Shown in pieces: positions 49,719 to 59,087 of a stretch of 64,000 bases of DNA. The DNA is from Trichomonas vaginalis G3 (Eukaryota > Parabasalia > Trichomonadida > Trichomonadidae). The notes beneath the pieces were generated by a model. The model was not told the origin of the DNA. It made no database searches and saw only the letters and a program-made list of their open reading frames with translations. Location: the NCBI RefSeq assembly GCF_026262505.1, contig NC_067207.1:10198082-10262081 (forward strand), read 5' to 3'. The translations under genes were made by a program, and so were the position numbers. How positions within the stretch are numbered: position 1 is the stretch's first letter; the number at the start of each line of letters is the position of its first letter.

Positions 49719-52700
49719 TTATACCTGTTTCTGGAACATAAGTTCGGATTGTATTGGAGATAATTGAGAAACCAATCGAATTTGAGATCCTGCAATTGAC
49801 AATGGATTTCCATCAAGTTGAGAGTTCTGTGCCATTAGTGTTTGAAGAGGATTCATCAAATATGTGTTAGTTTTTCCTTTTCCTTTCAAATAAACTTCTC
49901 CTCTTGGTTTAATATCAAAATTCAAATTAGAAACCATGTCATAAGTACCTTGTGACATATGTATGCAATTTGGAGGCGAAGTACTTTGAAGACGGGAAGC
50001 AACGTTAATGGGATCTCCAATGATATCGAAAACTGGTTTCTCTTTTCCTAAAACACATCCAAGAATTGGTCCGCCACTATTTACACCAATTCTTACACTC
50101 AAATTGCAATCAAGTTTGATATTTATTTCATCCAACTCTCTGACGAATTCGTTTGCAAACAAAATCATTTGTTCGGCGTGTTCGTTGCTGTCATCAAACA
50201 AACCAGATGCGCACATATAGATATCACCAATAACTTTGATCTTCGTCAGCAAATTGAATTTAGATGAAATAGTATCAATAGTTCCAAAGAAATAACTTAA
50301 GTTATACATAATCTCTTGTGGACTCAAATGTGATGAATATTCACTGAATTTAACAATGTCAATGAAACAAATTGTTGACGAATTAACAGTGAATGTGATA
50401 TCTGTTTCATCTCTGTTGAGTCTGATAACAATATCTCTTGGTAATATCTGGTAAAGCAATTTCTCTGAAGTTGCTTTAGCTTTTTCTGCTTCTTCTTGTT
50501 GTTTTGCAAGTTGTGATTGATCATGCAAAATAAAAACAAATGATTTCAATTCATCATTATTGTTTTTAATTCCTAACAATGTTAATTTGCATGGAACTAA
50601 TTGATTCGTGTCTGTCAACACTGCTACATCTTCAACAAAAACATTTGATGAACTCCTGTTGTTTCTCATGTTATCTACTTGTGTAACAATTTTTTCTTCA
50701 TCAGCTTGGACTAAAAATGAAGTTGCATTCTGTCCTAATAATTGGTCCAATGAATAGCCAAGAATAGATGTTGCTGATGTATTAACAATATCAATAACAC
50801 CATAAACATTTGTACACAAAACAACATCATCAAAATTATGGATAATTGAACCGGAAACAGTTTTCTGGATCTCATTTGTATTTGTTGTTTGTTTCATCAT
50901 AAACTTCTGAATGAATAATTTGTTGTTGATCAAATGGAGAGGATTAATTCTCTTCAAAATAGAAATTGCGCCTTCATATGTCAATTTCATTATATTGTAA
51001 TAAACAACAATAACAATTGCATATAAAATAACTAAAATGAAACAAGGAATCAACAAATAAGCCAAATCTGCAGACATATCATTATATTCTATATGAGATA
51101 ATTCTTTGAGTCTATCAGTGACTTTCATTAATTTCTTTGATAAATGATGACTCAATAAATGAACATTTGTTGAATAAGCATCATTTGACAAAGTTGGAGA
51201 AATGTATAATTCTTCAACAATTGTTTTAATGTTATCAAGTAATATTTTCAGTTGTGAATTAATCGATCCATGCATGTATATCTCATGCAGTTCTAAATTA
51301 TCTGAGTTAATCGATTCATCTTGAAAATTCTCTTTATCTAAAATTTCATCGAAACCTGAACAAGGAGAAACATCATCAGTTCCTAATAATAACTTCTCAT
51401 TAGATGACTTTAAGTTCATTGCCAATACATAGATCATTTCTGCGGCTTGTTCTTTTGTTGAAATACGAGTTAATCCTGGATTATCATGTAAAGTTAATCC
51501 GAATGTCAAAGTATTCATAACTTCAGCAGTTAAAGACAATCTTAATGTTGCTAATTGATCCCATCTATTTAGATCAATTACGTGATTAATAGAATTAATA
51601 ATAATCATACACATTAAAACAGCTAAAACAACAATAATCAAAGAAATAAATAATATAACAAAAATATAACAAACACTTATAAAACTTTGATGATGATTTT
51701 CTGTTTGTTTCAAATTTTCATTATCATCTGAATAATAAATCATTTCTTTTGCATCTTGTCTTGTTTTTGTATCCAATGAAAACAAGATTTCTGTTATTTC
51801 ATTTACTGATTTCTTGATCAATAAATGAAGAGTTAAAATAGGAAGGAAAAAAATCAATGCAATGATTATTGGAATAACTATTCCTATTGTTGAAAACTTA
51901 TCTTTTACTGCACTTCCTTGATCAATTTGGAAATTGCAGAAGTCAGTGAATACCTCAGGAATGTATGTGTAAAACATCTTCAAGTTAGATAACAATTCAC
52001 AAAATTGATGATAAGAATACATGTCAGAAATATTTGAATTAATTTTTGTGATGATAAATGATTGATGTGCGAAAAATACAGTAACCATTGTAGTGATTGT
52101 TTCATTGACATAATAAACAGGATATCCACCATAACAAGTATACAACATAAACTTGTTTGTTAACAAATGAGATGCGATGTTGAAAACATTCATTCCTTGA
52201 TTAGCCATTGATGCAATGTCATTAATTAAATTGGTGAATTCATTCATCGCGTTATGTAAATTTGGAAAACTTTGAACTAAATAATCTTTTTCTGATTCAA
52301 ATATAACATCTTCTGATTCACATTCACGATCTAATGCTTTTATAATTGAACTGTATCTTCCGAAATTATTTCTATCATTGCACATCCTCAAAATGATCTG
52401 CATATCATTGATAGCGATGTAAAACCTTGTTTTAGACATCGCATCCAATAAATTCATTGATTCTGTGGCTGCAATCATTTGAGATCTCGCGTAAAAGAAA
52501 ATAAACAAAACAAGAATAGAAACAATAATAAGAATAACAATTGCAAGAGGAATTATACACTTTAAAGACTTAGGATACTTGTTAACAAGAGCACGATGAA
52601 GAGCTATTCTTTGTTTTGCTAAATGGAAAGATTTCTTTCCGATTGATTCTTGTAATGAATCATCGATTTCGGATGAATTTTGGCTGTGTGCAATGTTCGA

Positions 52701-54503
52701 ACTGGAAGAAGAGCCAAAGTTAGCACTAGAAGAATTCCTGCTGCGACTGAGATTCATCCTTTTCCGAATGACACGTCCTTTGAGATCAAGAATGTCGTTT
52801 GTGAGGTATTTCGGAAATAATTTTACTAATGAGCGGAAAGAAAAGTCAACAGAGTAACTTCTACCCATTTCAATCATATTCTCTCTGTATTTGATCTTAA
52901 TTCCTTCGATATAATCCGTTTTACACTCAATTAAAAATCTGCAATACTCTTCACAGAATTTTGAACTGTTCGGATATGTCGTTAGTGCTTCTTTCCAGAT
53001 GGCATCAGTTCTTTTGGTCTTAATCGACAGATATTCAAAGTAGGAAAATTTAATTTTTCTATTTGAGTCCAAAACTTCCTTAATTTCAGCTTCCAACTGT
53101 CTGGAAAGTGATTTCATCTCTGCCAACTTGAAGTTTGAATCAGCAGAAGCAGAAAATTGCCTCAAAGTTTTGACTTTATAAATTTCAAAAATCAAAAATC
53201 TCTGATCATAAGGTAAACCCTTCTTTGACGTCAATGCCATAGTCAATCTGTTCAAAAGCCTTGTCTCTTCTGGGAAAAAGTTTACGATTTGTATCAAAAA
53301 AGGAAGAAATTCATCGGAAATCTTCGAAGAAAACAGATATTCTATCAATGAAAAGTCATATAGCATCGGACAAGCATGAGTAATGCCAACAGTTAAGTAC
53401 ATTGTCGCATGGCCAACAGATTTTGCAATTTTCAAAGAGTCATAATAATCTTTTCTGTTTTCTCTTACGCTGTCGGTTTCATCACTAAGCTCTTTAATTA
53501 TCTTTTTCTCGCGAATTGAAAAGAAAATTATTCCGATTATCGGATTTATCAAGAAAAAGACTACTGCAATGATGAATGGAACGTTATGATTGATGTTATT
53601 AGCAAAATGTACTATAAACGTGACAATATCCAATAAAACAGCAGTTAATGTTATTGAAAACATCAAAGCATTGGAAATATCAACAATAAACCCGATTTTG
53701 AATGTTAGCGATACAAAATAGAGGAAAAATCCGAAGTGTGGCCATATAACAAGCAGATATGCCCAGTCTGCGAAATATTGGAAAATATACGTGAGGATTA
53801 TGCATATGGAATTAACTACAATGACTTCCCAATTGATTGATGGATCGAAATTCAGAAATGGAACATTCGTTAAGGCAACATTTTTCGAATATAATTTCAT
53901 AGAGAGTGTATGATATGAAATTTCATAAATTATGTTGAAAACAGCAACAATGGTAGATATTACGAGATAAACATCTGTTTCGTGAAGTGTTATTTTGTTA
54001 AAATTTTCCCCAATTGTCATCGAAGAAGATAAAATTCCCAAGGAGCCAAGTAAATCATATCCTTGTATCGGACTTAATAAAAATCGTATAAATCTACGAT
54101 GAAGTTTGTAATATAACAATTGAAGGACAATCAATGAAATTGAAATCATGCAAAGAGCAAAGAAAATCATTTCTTTAATAAAAGCTTCTTTTGTATCATA
54201 TGGTTTCTTTATAAATAATAGAATTATATCTGCCCATTTCTGTATTTTGTCGACATTTGCGTTATTGTGTGTTGTCCAAAACGAAGACATTGGCCACAAT
54301 GATAAATATATCGTCTGTAATCCCCCAAAACCTGCAGCAATATAGTATAGAATAGAAGGAATCGAATTGCTTTGAAATGCGTTGTAAAAAAGAGGGAAAA
54401 GAACATCGAAATGGCTGTATTTACCTTGAATAAGAAGATTTTTTGTTTCCAAATCCCTTTCCAATGATGTGCTCGGATGAATAGATGAAGAGGGATTCAG
54501 CAT
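49719..54503 (-). CDS. Polytopic receptor-type adenylate cyclase with PAS domain
   Basis: A 1594-residue membrane protein with a class III cyclase domain, of the type expanded in trichomonads. About seven transmembrane segments lie in residues 40-340, a cytosolic helical region follows, and about four more segments lie at 650-670, 885-905, 955-985 and 1155-1175. A PAS-like sensor (VVLCTNVYGVIDIVN, GYSLDQLLGQNA) lies near 1225-1335, then a short coiled coil ending EKLLYQILPRDIV. In the catalytic domain (about 1375-1550), FIDIVKFS and KVIGDIYM give the two metal-binding Asp. The Lys of IKVIGD and the Asp of VFDIIGD are at the purine-recognition positions and favour ATP, that is cAMP synthesis. 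NVASRL supplies the transition-state Asn and Arg. The frame is intact. Confidence 0.88.
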   Translation of the reverse strand: MLNPSSSIHPSTSLERDLETKNLLIQGKYSHFDVLFPLFYNAFQSNSIPSILYYIAAGFGGLQTIYLSLWPMSSFWTTHNNANVDKIQKWADIILLFIKKPYDTKEAFIKEMIFFALCMISISLIVLQLLYYKLHRRFIRFLLSPIQGYDLLGSLGILSSSMTIGENFNKITLHETDVYLVISTIVAVFNIIYEISYHTLSMKLYSKNVALTNVPFLNFDPSINWEVIVVNSICIILTYIFQYFADWAYLLVIWPHFGFFLYFVSLTFKIGFIVDISNALMFSITLTAVLLDIVTFIVHFANNINHNVPFIIAVVFFLINPIIGIIFFSIREKKIIKELSDETDSVRENRKDYYDSLKIAKSVGHATMYLTVGITHACPMLYDFSLIEYLFSSKISDEFLPFLIQIVNFFPEETRLLNRLTMALTSKKGLPYDQRFLIFEIYKVKTLRQFSASADSNFKLAEMKSLSRQLEAEIKEVLDSNRKIKFSYFEYLSIKTKRTDAIWKEALTTYPNSSKFCEEYCRFLIECKTDYIEGIKIKYRENMIEMGRSYSVDFSFRSLVKLFPKYLTNDILDLKGRVIRKRMNLSRSRNSSSANFGSSSSSNIAHSQNSSEIDDSLQESIGKKSFHLAKQRIALHRALVNKYPKSLKCIIPLAIVILIIVSILVLFIFFYARSQMIAATESMNLLDAMSKTRFYIAINDMQIILRMCNDRNNFGRYSSIIKALDRECESEDVIFESEKDYLVQSFPNLHNAMNEFTNLINDIASMANQGMNVFNIASHLLTNKFMLYTCYGGYPVYYVNETITTMVTVFFAHQSFIITKINSNISDMYSYHQFCELLSNLKMFYTYIPEVFTDFCNFQIDQGSAVKDKFSTIGIVIPIIIALIFFLPILTLHLLIKKSVNEITEILFSLDTKTRQDAKEMIYYSDDNENLKQTENHHQSFISVCYIFVILFISLIIVVLAVLMCMIIINSINHVIDLNRWDQLATLRLSLTAEVMNTLTFGLTLHDNPGLTRISTKEQAAEMIYVLAMNLKSSNEKLLLGTDDVSPCSGFDEILDKENFQDESINSDNLELHEIYMHGSINSQLKILLDNIKTIVEELYISPTLSNDAYSTNVHLLSHHLSKKLMKVTDRLKELSHIEYNDMSADLAYLLIPCFILVILYAIVIVVYYNIMKLTYEGAISILKRINPLHLINNKLFIQKFMMKQTTNTNEIQKTVSGSIIHNFDDVVLCTNVYGVIDIVNTSATSILGYSLDQLLGQNATSFLVQADEEKIVTQVDNMRNNRSSSNVFVEDVAVLTDTNQLVPCKLTLLGIKNNNDELKSFVFILHDQSQLAKQQEEAEKAKATSEKLLYQILPRDIVIRLNRDETDITFTVNSSTICFIDIVKFSEYSSHLSPQEIMYNLSYFFGTIDTISSKFNLLTKIKVIGDIYMCASGLFDDSNEHAEQMILFANEFVRELDEINIKLDCNLSVRIGVNSGGPILGCVLGKEKPVFDIIGDPINVASRLQSTSPPNCIHMSQGTYDMVSNLNFDIKPRGEVYLKGKGKTNTYLMNPLQTLMAQNSQLDGNPLSIAGSQIRLVSQLSPIQSELMFQKQV

Positions 54504-54990
54504 TGTTAATTCACAATTAATTTAACAGTAATTTTTGTTGAAAATTGAATTGTTCATATTTGATACAGAATATAATGAATAGCAATATTATTATATAATT
54601 AGATTGAGGAGCTCTGAATTCAAATAACAGACTTTTTATTTATTTGGCTAATATTGCTCTGGAAGCATAATACTAAAGATAGAATAGTTAGGGTTAAACG
54701 TTTGTAATTCAAAGAAACCGAAAAACATTTTACTATCAAATTTTTGATTGTAGAACAATTAATATTGATATTAGTAGATGACTTGAATTTGATAATAATT
54801 GTTAAATTTCATTTTGAATGGAAAAATTAAAGATCCGTTAATTATATTTAGTAGATCTATATATTGATTTACAACTTTTTACATTTTATCAGAAAATGAA
54901 AATTTGAATTTGTTTGAATTAATCCGAAATCAGAAAAAATAATTTAAGATTATGCATGAATATCACCATAATACATTCTAATTTCCTTAA
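54504..54990. other. 5' flank of the cyclase gene
   Basis: AT-rich intergenic DNA. I find no perfect trichomonad initiator close to the cyclase ATG and no gene. The last four bases (TTAA, 54987-54990) are the target duplication of the next element. Confidence 0.5.
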
Positions 54991-56033
54991 GGGTGCACCC
55001 GTTTGTACGTTTATTTGAGAGGAGGAGGATTACCCTCTCAATTTTGAGGGATTCGATAAGTTAATTTTCTCGATGAATATGCAATAAAATTTGATTTTTA
55101 CCTTATCAATATACTTCATATAATATACACATGTTCATGTAAAAACTTTTTTCCAAAATCCTCAGGAATTAAGGGATTTTTGAATTTTAAGAATTTTTTT
55201 CGAATTTTTTCGAAAAAAAAATATTTTCAGAACAGCCTTAACGGCTAAGATTTAGGAACAATGTTAAGTATCAAAAAGAAAGGAGGTCTGATATAGACAA
55301 CATATATCGTTGAAGGTTGAAAAAATCTCTAATATTTGAGCCCAAAATTTCAAATTTTAATTTTTTGAAAAAAGAGGCCACCCGTATGTACGTTTATTTG
55401 AGAGGAGGAGGATTATATTTTTGAAAGAGTGAAACATTATGAATATGTTAATTATATAATAATATGTATTATTATAAAAAAGAAAAAATAAAGCACGTTA
55501 AAATTTTTCTTTCTTGATTTTTTACAAAATCTACTTAGAATTATGCAAAATATGACTAAATAATTATAAATTTCAAGTTAAATTTTAATTTTGATAAATA
55601 ATTTAAATTTCAAAATATCAAGTTCAGTTCGACTATGTATGTAGTAATTCCTCAATAAAGTGCCAAAACCCTATTAAAATATATGAACATTTTCAACATT
55701 TTAATGTTTTTATTTAAAAATTTGTTGGAATATGAGCTTCAAACAATTATTATGTAAATAAAAATAATTAAATATATGTATTTATTCGTATTACAACCGT
55801 AGTAAGTCGATTCTTCCTTTCTTCTACTGAGTTTTGAATTTGATTTCGAATTGTAAAGAGATTCAAAGGGAAAATACTAGCGGATAAAAACTACCTCAAT
55901 GAAAGGGTCATAATGGACTCAAGTTGTATTTTTTGATATTTTTTGCTTTTCGAGCCTAAATAGGTAGCCAAGATAATGCCTAAAAAATAAGGTTCTAAAT
56001 TCTGAAGTTTACATGATCCTCTCGTGTGCACCC
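54991..56033. mobile_element. TTAA-flanked non-autonomous element
   Basis: The ends are GGGTGCACCC (54991-55000) and GTGTGCACCC (56024-56033), an inverted repeat of 9 of 10 bases, each bordered by TTAA. TTAA duplications are typical of piggyBac-type transposons. Inside, a 37-bp sequence (CACCCGTTTGTACGTTTATT ...) from the left end is repeated directly at about 55379-55416, probably a terminal-region duplication. No coding capacity is left in 1.04 kb. Confidence 0.65.
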
Positions 56034-56635
56034 TTAACGAATTGAAAACATATACAACATTGAAATATTAGGCTTCGTTTTAAGACTGTAGAGTATAGAT
56101 CTTCCAAAATACACCATTGTGGTATTCTAATTCTTGACTCGGAATCAAAATCTTGTGTTATTGCGATTGAATCTTCATGGTATCGAATTGCAAAAAATTA
56201 TTGTGCATGAAAATTCGGTTCACTTCACTTCTGACAAAAGTGACAAGTTTACATGGCAAAAATAGTTTACATGGCAAAAATATATAGGGTATTTTTTTTT
56301 AAAAGTAGTTATCTTTATATATAAAAATAAAACTTTTGATATATTTGAGTAAATGATTAAAAAAAAAGGTAGTGGGGCCTCCAGGCGCGTTGCGCCCTCT
56401 AGCCCTGAAGATGTTTAGTATAATGAAGTTTTTTTTCTCTTGGGATGGCCTTCCAGGCACTTCGTGCCCTCTAGCCCATAAAAAGTTTAGTATAAATGAA
56501 GTTTTTATTCGGAAAGCCTTCTTCTGGGTCGAAAACATTATATAATGTGTCGCTTTTCACAAATTATATATGTTTTCATGTTTTGTTACTTTTCTGTCAC
56601 TTTTCAGGAAAAAACATTTTTATTATTATATATAA
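56034..56635. other. Left edge region of Maverick B with short repeats
   Basis: The left limit of Maverick B falls somewhere here. AGTTTACATGGCAAAAAT occurs twice in tandem (56246-56281), preceded by CTGACAAAAGTGACA. Further on is a two-copy repeat of about 63 bp (56376-56505) with small hairpins of the type GGCGCGTTGCGCC and the phrase CCTCTAGCCC. A matching right end is outside the window, so no exact end is given. Short frames here are artefacts. Confidence 0.5.
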
Positions 56636-57454
56636 ATGAATTTTACAAAACCTCCGTTACCGTTCTTTGGAAATAAGAGTAAATGTAAAGATATTATATT
56701 GAGAGAACTTAAGAAACTACCGAATGGTCTAACATTTGTAGATTTGTTCGGTGGAAGTTTCTATATATCCCATTTGTGCCATACAATATTCCCAGACTCA
56801 AAGATTATATGCAATGACTTCGACAACTATATGGACCGTCTCAAACATATTCCAGACACAAACAATATATTGAAAGAGTTAAAAGAAAAGATACCTATAG
56901 GTAAGATGGAACGTATACCATTAGATAAGAAAAATATTGTGAGAGAGGTTTTGAAAAAAGCAGAATATATAGACTGGGATAGTATATCTGCTAGACTATT
57001 ATATAGTGGTTCTATAAGAGTTCATGACATTGAAACACTTATGTCAAAAGTTTTATATCTTAACTATACAAATGTTTTCAAAGAGGACATAGAAAAATAT
57101 ATTGAGGGTATAGAGTTTGTGAGATGTTATTGGACAGAGTTGTATGAAAAATATAAAGACAAGGAAAATGTTTTCTTTATAGTGGACCCGCCGTTCTATA
57201 ACACATGGGATTTTCAATACCAAGTAGACTGGACTTTGAGAGGCTCTTTAGAAACTTTAGACGTTTTACATAACCATCCATGCTTTTACTTTACATCCGA
57301 TAAAAGTGGTTTGGAAACCGTTATGAGATGGTTAGAGGACATACATGACTATGAGTTTATATATGACAAGATAGAATATGAGAGAGGTCCTATAAACCGG
57401 AGAAAGTGTCATAACAAAGAAATTTTATTAGTAAGTAAATGTGGTTTGAAATAG
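56636..57454 (+). CDS. D12-class (Dam-like) adenine-N6 DNA methyltransferase
   Basis: A 272-residue enzyme of the D12/Dam class, which transfers a methyl group from S-adenosylmethionine to adenine N6 in DNA. The N-terminal PLPFFGNKSK is the FxGxK motif. FVDLFGGSFYISH (about residues 34-46) is the cofactor-binding motif I. IVDPPFYNTW (about 181-190) is the catalytic motif, DPPF instead of the more usual DPPY. FYFTSDKSG follows. Length is normal for the class. Such enzymes often act on GATC, but the target here is unknown. It is the first gene of Maverick B. Methyladenine is known in Trichomonas DNA, so a role in marking element DNA is conceivable. Confidence 0.85.
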   Translation: MNFTKPPLPFFGNKSKCKDIILRELKKLPNGLTFVDLFGGSFYISHLCHTIFPDSKIICNDFDNYMDRLKHIPDTNNILKELKEKIPIGKMERIPLDKKNIVREVLKKAEYIDWDSISARLLYSGSIRVHDIETLMSKVLYLNYTNVFKEDIEKYIEGIEFVRCYWTELYEKYKDKENVFFIVDPPFYNTWDFQYQVDWTLRGSLETLDVLHNHPCFYFTSDKSGLETVMRWLEDIHDYEFIYDKIEYERGPINRRKCHNKEILLVSKCGLK

Positions 57455-57570
57455 GACTACTTGTTTTAGGTTTTTTCCATTGTGTCATTTATTTATTTGA
57501 CGTGGCAGAAAAGTACAGAGAATATGAAGATGAACCAATGCCTGCAAATGTTCAGTATATGTACTCGTAA
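57439..57570 (+). CDS. Small single-pass membrane protein
   Basis: A 43-residue frame overlapping the end of the methyltransferase gene by 16 bases. It starts MWFEIGLLVLGFFHCVIYLF, a clear membrane segment, followed by a short charged tail (VAEKYREYEDEPMPANV). It may be a minor virion membrane protein. No family is recognised. Confidence 0.5.
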   Translation: MWFEIGLLVLGFFHCVIYLFDVAEKYREYEDEPMPANVQYMYS

Positions 57571-57593
57571 GAGATATTTTTATCTAATATTAA

Positions 57594-57956
57594 ATGGACG
57601 CACAGAACTTAGCGAATGCACAGCAACCTGGACAACCAAACACAGAGAATATTCCAAATGAAGTTAGAATACAAACTGCAATGGCAAACTATGGTCAAGT
57701 GCCAACAGATGTACAAATGCAAACTGCCATGTCAAATGACGCTGCGTTAGGTTTGCCACCATGGTATGCAAATATGAGATGGAAAGAGTTTTATATAAAC
57801 CCTGAAGTGGGATATAAACAACTTTATGCAGATGACGCGAACACAGGAGTTGACCCAGAATATGTTTTCTACCAGAGGAGAAACAGAATGTATGAGCTGC
57901 AGTTAAAGAATGCTATGGAACTCAACAGGAAACGTAAGAGACTAGGCGGACATTAG
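57594..57956 (+). CDS. Unknown Maverick B protein with internal repeat
   Basis: A 120-residue protein. A short repeat (RIQTAMANYGQVPTD and QMQTAMSNDAALGL) lies near the N-terminus, followed by an aromatic-rich centre (WYANMRWKEFYINPEVGY) and a basic end (NRKRKRLGGH). The start context GATATTTTTATCTAATATTA before the ATG is of the type shared by virion genes in both Mavericks. Probably a virion protein; no family recognised. Confidence 0.55.
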   Translation: MDAQNLANAQQPGQPNTENIPNEVRIQTAMANYGQVPTDVQMQTAMSNDAALGLPPWYANMRWKEFYINPEVGYKQLYADDANTGVDPEYVFYQRRNRMYELQLKNAMELNRKRKRLGGH

Positions 57957-57974
57957 ATTTTTACATATAGTAAA

Positions 57975-58217
57975 ATAGGTTTCTTCAGTAAGATAGGAAA
58001 CTTCTTTCGAAATGTTGGAAGAGGTATATGGAATGGAATAAAAACCGTAGGAAGAGGAATTTGGAACGGAGTCAAAAATATTGGTAAAAGAGTAGGTCAG
58101 TTTGTTGGTATTATACCTAAAGACCCTGAACCAGAAGAACAAGCTCCTGTTATACAACAGCCTGAACCTGCACCACAGTCTAGTTGGCAACCAAATCCAA
58201 CACCTCAACCGTATTAA
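57975..58217 (+). CDS. Amphipathic pVI-like small protein candidate
   Basis: About 80 codons are open from 57975 to the stop at 58217, without a confident start. The first part is an amphipathic, Gly/aromatic-rich repeat (GFFSKIGNFFRNVGRGIW, NGIKTVGRGIWNGVKNIG), the second Pro/Gln-rich (QPEPAPQSSWQPNPTPQP). Such membrane-active helices recall the pVI-type minor proteins of adenoviruses and Polintons. The protein at 61444 has a similar start. Inferred. Confidence 0.4.
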   Translation: MGFFSKIGNFFRNVGRGIWNGIKTVGRGIWNGVKNIGKRVGQFVGIIPKDPEPEEQAPVIQQPEPAPQSSWQPNPTPQPY

Positions 58218-58221
58218 AAAA

Positions 58222-59069
58222 TTATATTTTTACCGTTCGATAGTAGTTGTATATGAAACTAAGTTCTAAGTAAAACGCATGGTATAATGGAATTATTCTT
58301 TTTCTTCCATCTGTAGTAAACCATACTTGAAAGTCTGAAATACTTCCACTTGGTGGTTCGTATAACTTTGTAGGTTTTTCGTAAAAGTCATTTGCCAAGC
58401 ATAAGAAAGAGTTTTGGGCGCCAGAAAATGAAGCATGAACAATAATAGCATCTTGGTCGAAAACATTTTCATATGTTCCATTAGGGTTTTCGACTTCATA
58501 AAAGTCTGGGTGTACTGGATATGCTGCAGGCTGATTTAACATCCTCATAAATCTATACCATGCCAAGTTGTTATATTTTGTAGAAATATAAACGTTTTCT
58601 CCAAGGTCTTCTATTCTATTGATTTTAACAGTTGCATTTTTCCTGTCATAAATAATATCGAGATGGTACTCTCCCTCGTCAATGTTATACTGGTTTGCAT
58701 ATTCGATATAGATATCGTTTATTTTTCTTGAAAAGCTTGAAGAGTTGTTTCTAAGTTTACAAGCAAACTAACTTGTAAAAGTTTTCCCTGTTCAAATTTC
58801 TCATACATATGTTTTTCTTTGTTATAGTATCGAACTTCAAAACCGACCGTAAATGGGAAACCATGTATGGCTTCTGAAATGAACTTCATTCTACGAAAGC
58901 CAATAGCTTTTGTGACAGATGGGTCTCTTAGCCATCTTAATGGGTAGTCAAAACGATAGCCTTCATGCTTTACGGTCTCTGTCTCAAACTTTTGACCGAC
59001 ATTAGTAAAAAGTTCATCTAATGGTTTAGTTGTAGCAACTCTTGAATTTTCTTTTTCTATTGAAAGCAT
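58222..59069 (-). pseudogene. Minor-capsid (penton-like) candidate of Maverick B, broken
   Basis: Beta-rich protein region divergent from the fibre gene with 18 bases between starts, exactly as in Maverick A. Visible segments include KHEGYRFDYPLRWLRDPSV and AIGFRRMKFISEAIHGFPF near the N-terminus. The former resembles FKFPTDWIVNI of the protein at 12804, suggesting the same fold. The size (about 280 residues) suits a single-jelly-roll penton. The copy is broken in about one place. The role is inferred from context. Confidence 0.5.
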
Positions 59070-59087
59070 ATTTTATCTAGAATAAAA
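59070..59087. promoter_or_regulatory. Compact bidirectional start region, Maverick B
   Basis: The 18 bases between the divergent starts are near-palindromic (TTTTATCTAGAATAAAA), so each direction sees the same signal. The length equals that of the corresponding region in Maverick A (757-774). Confidence 0.5.

Noticed and set aside
56299-56538. Small - strand gene at the edge of Maverick B
   Set aside because: The frame is formed by a two-copy non-coding repeat with hairpins and shows no protein-like conservation between the copies.
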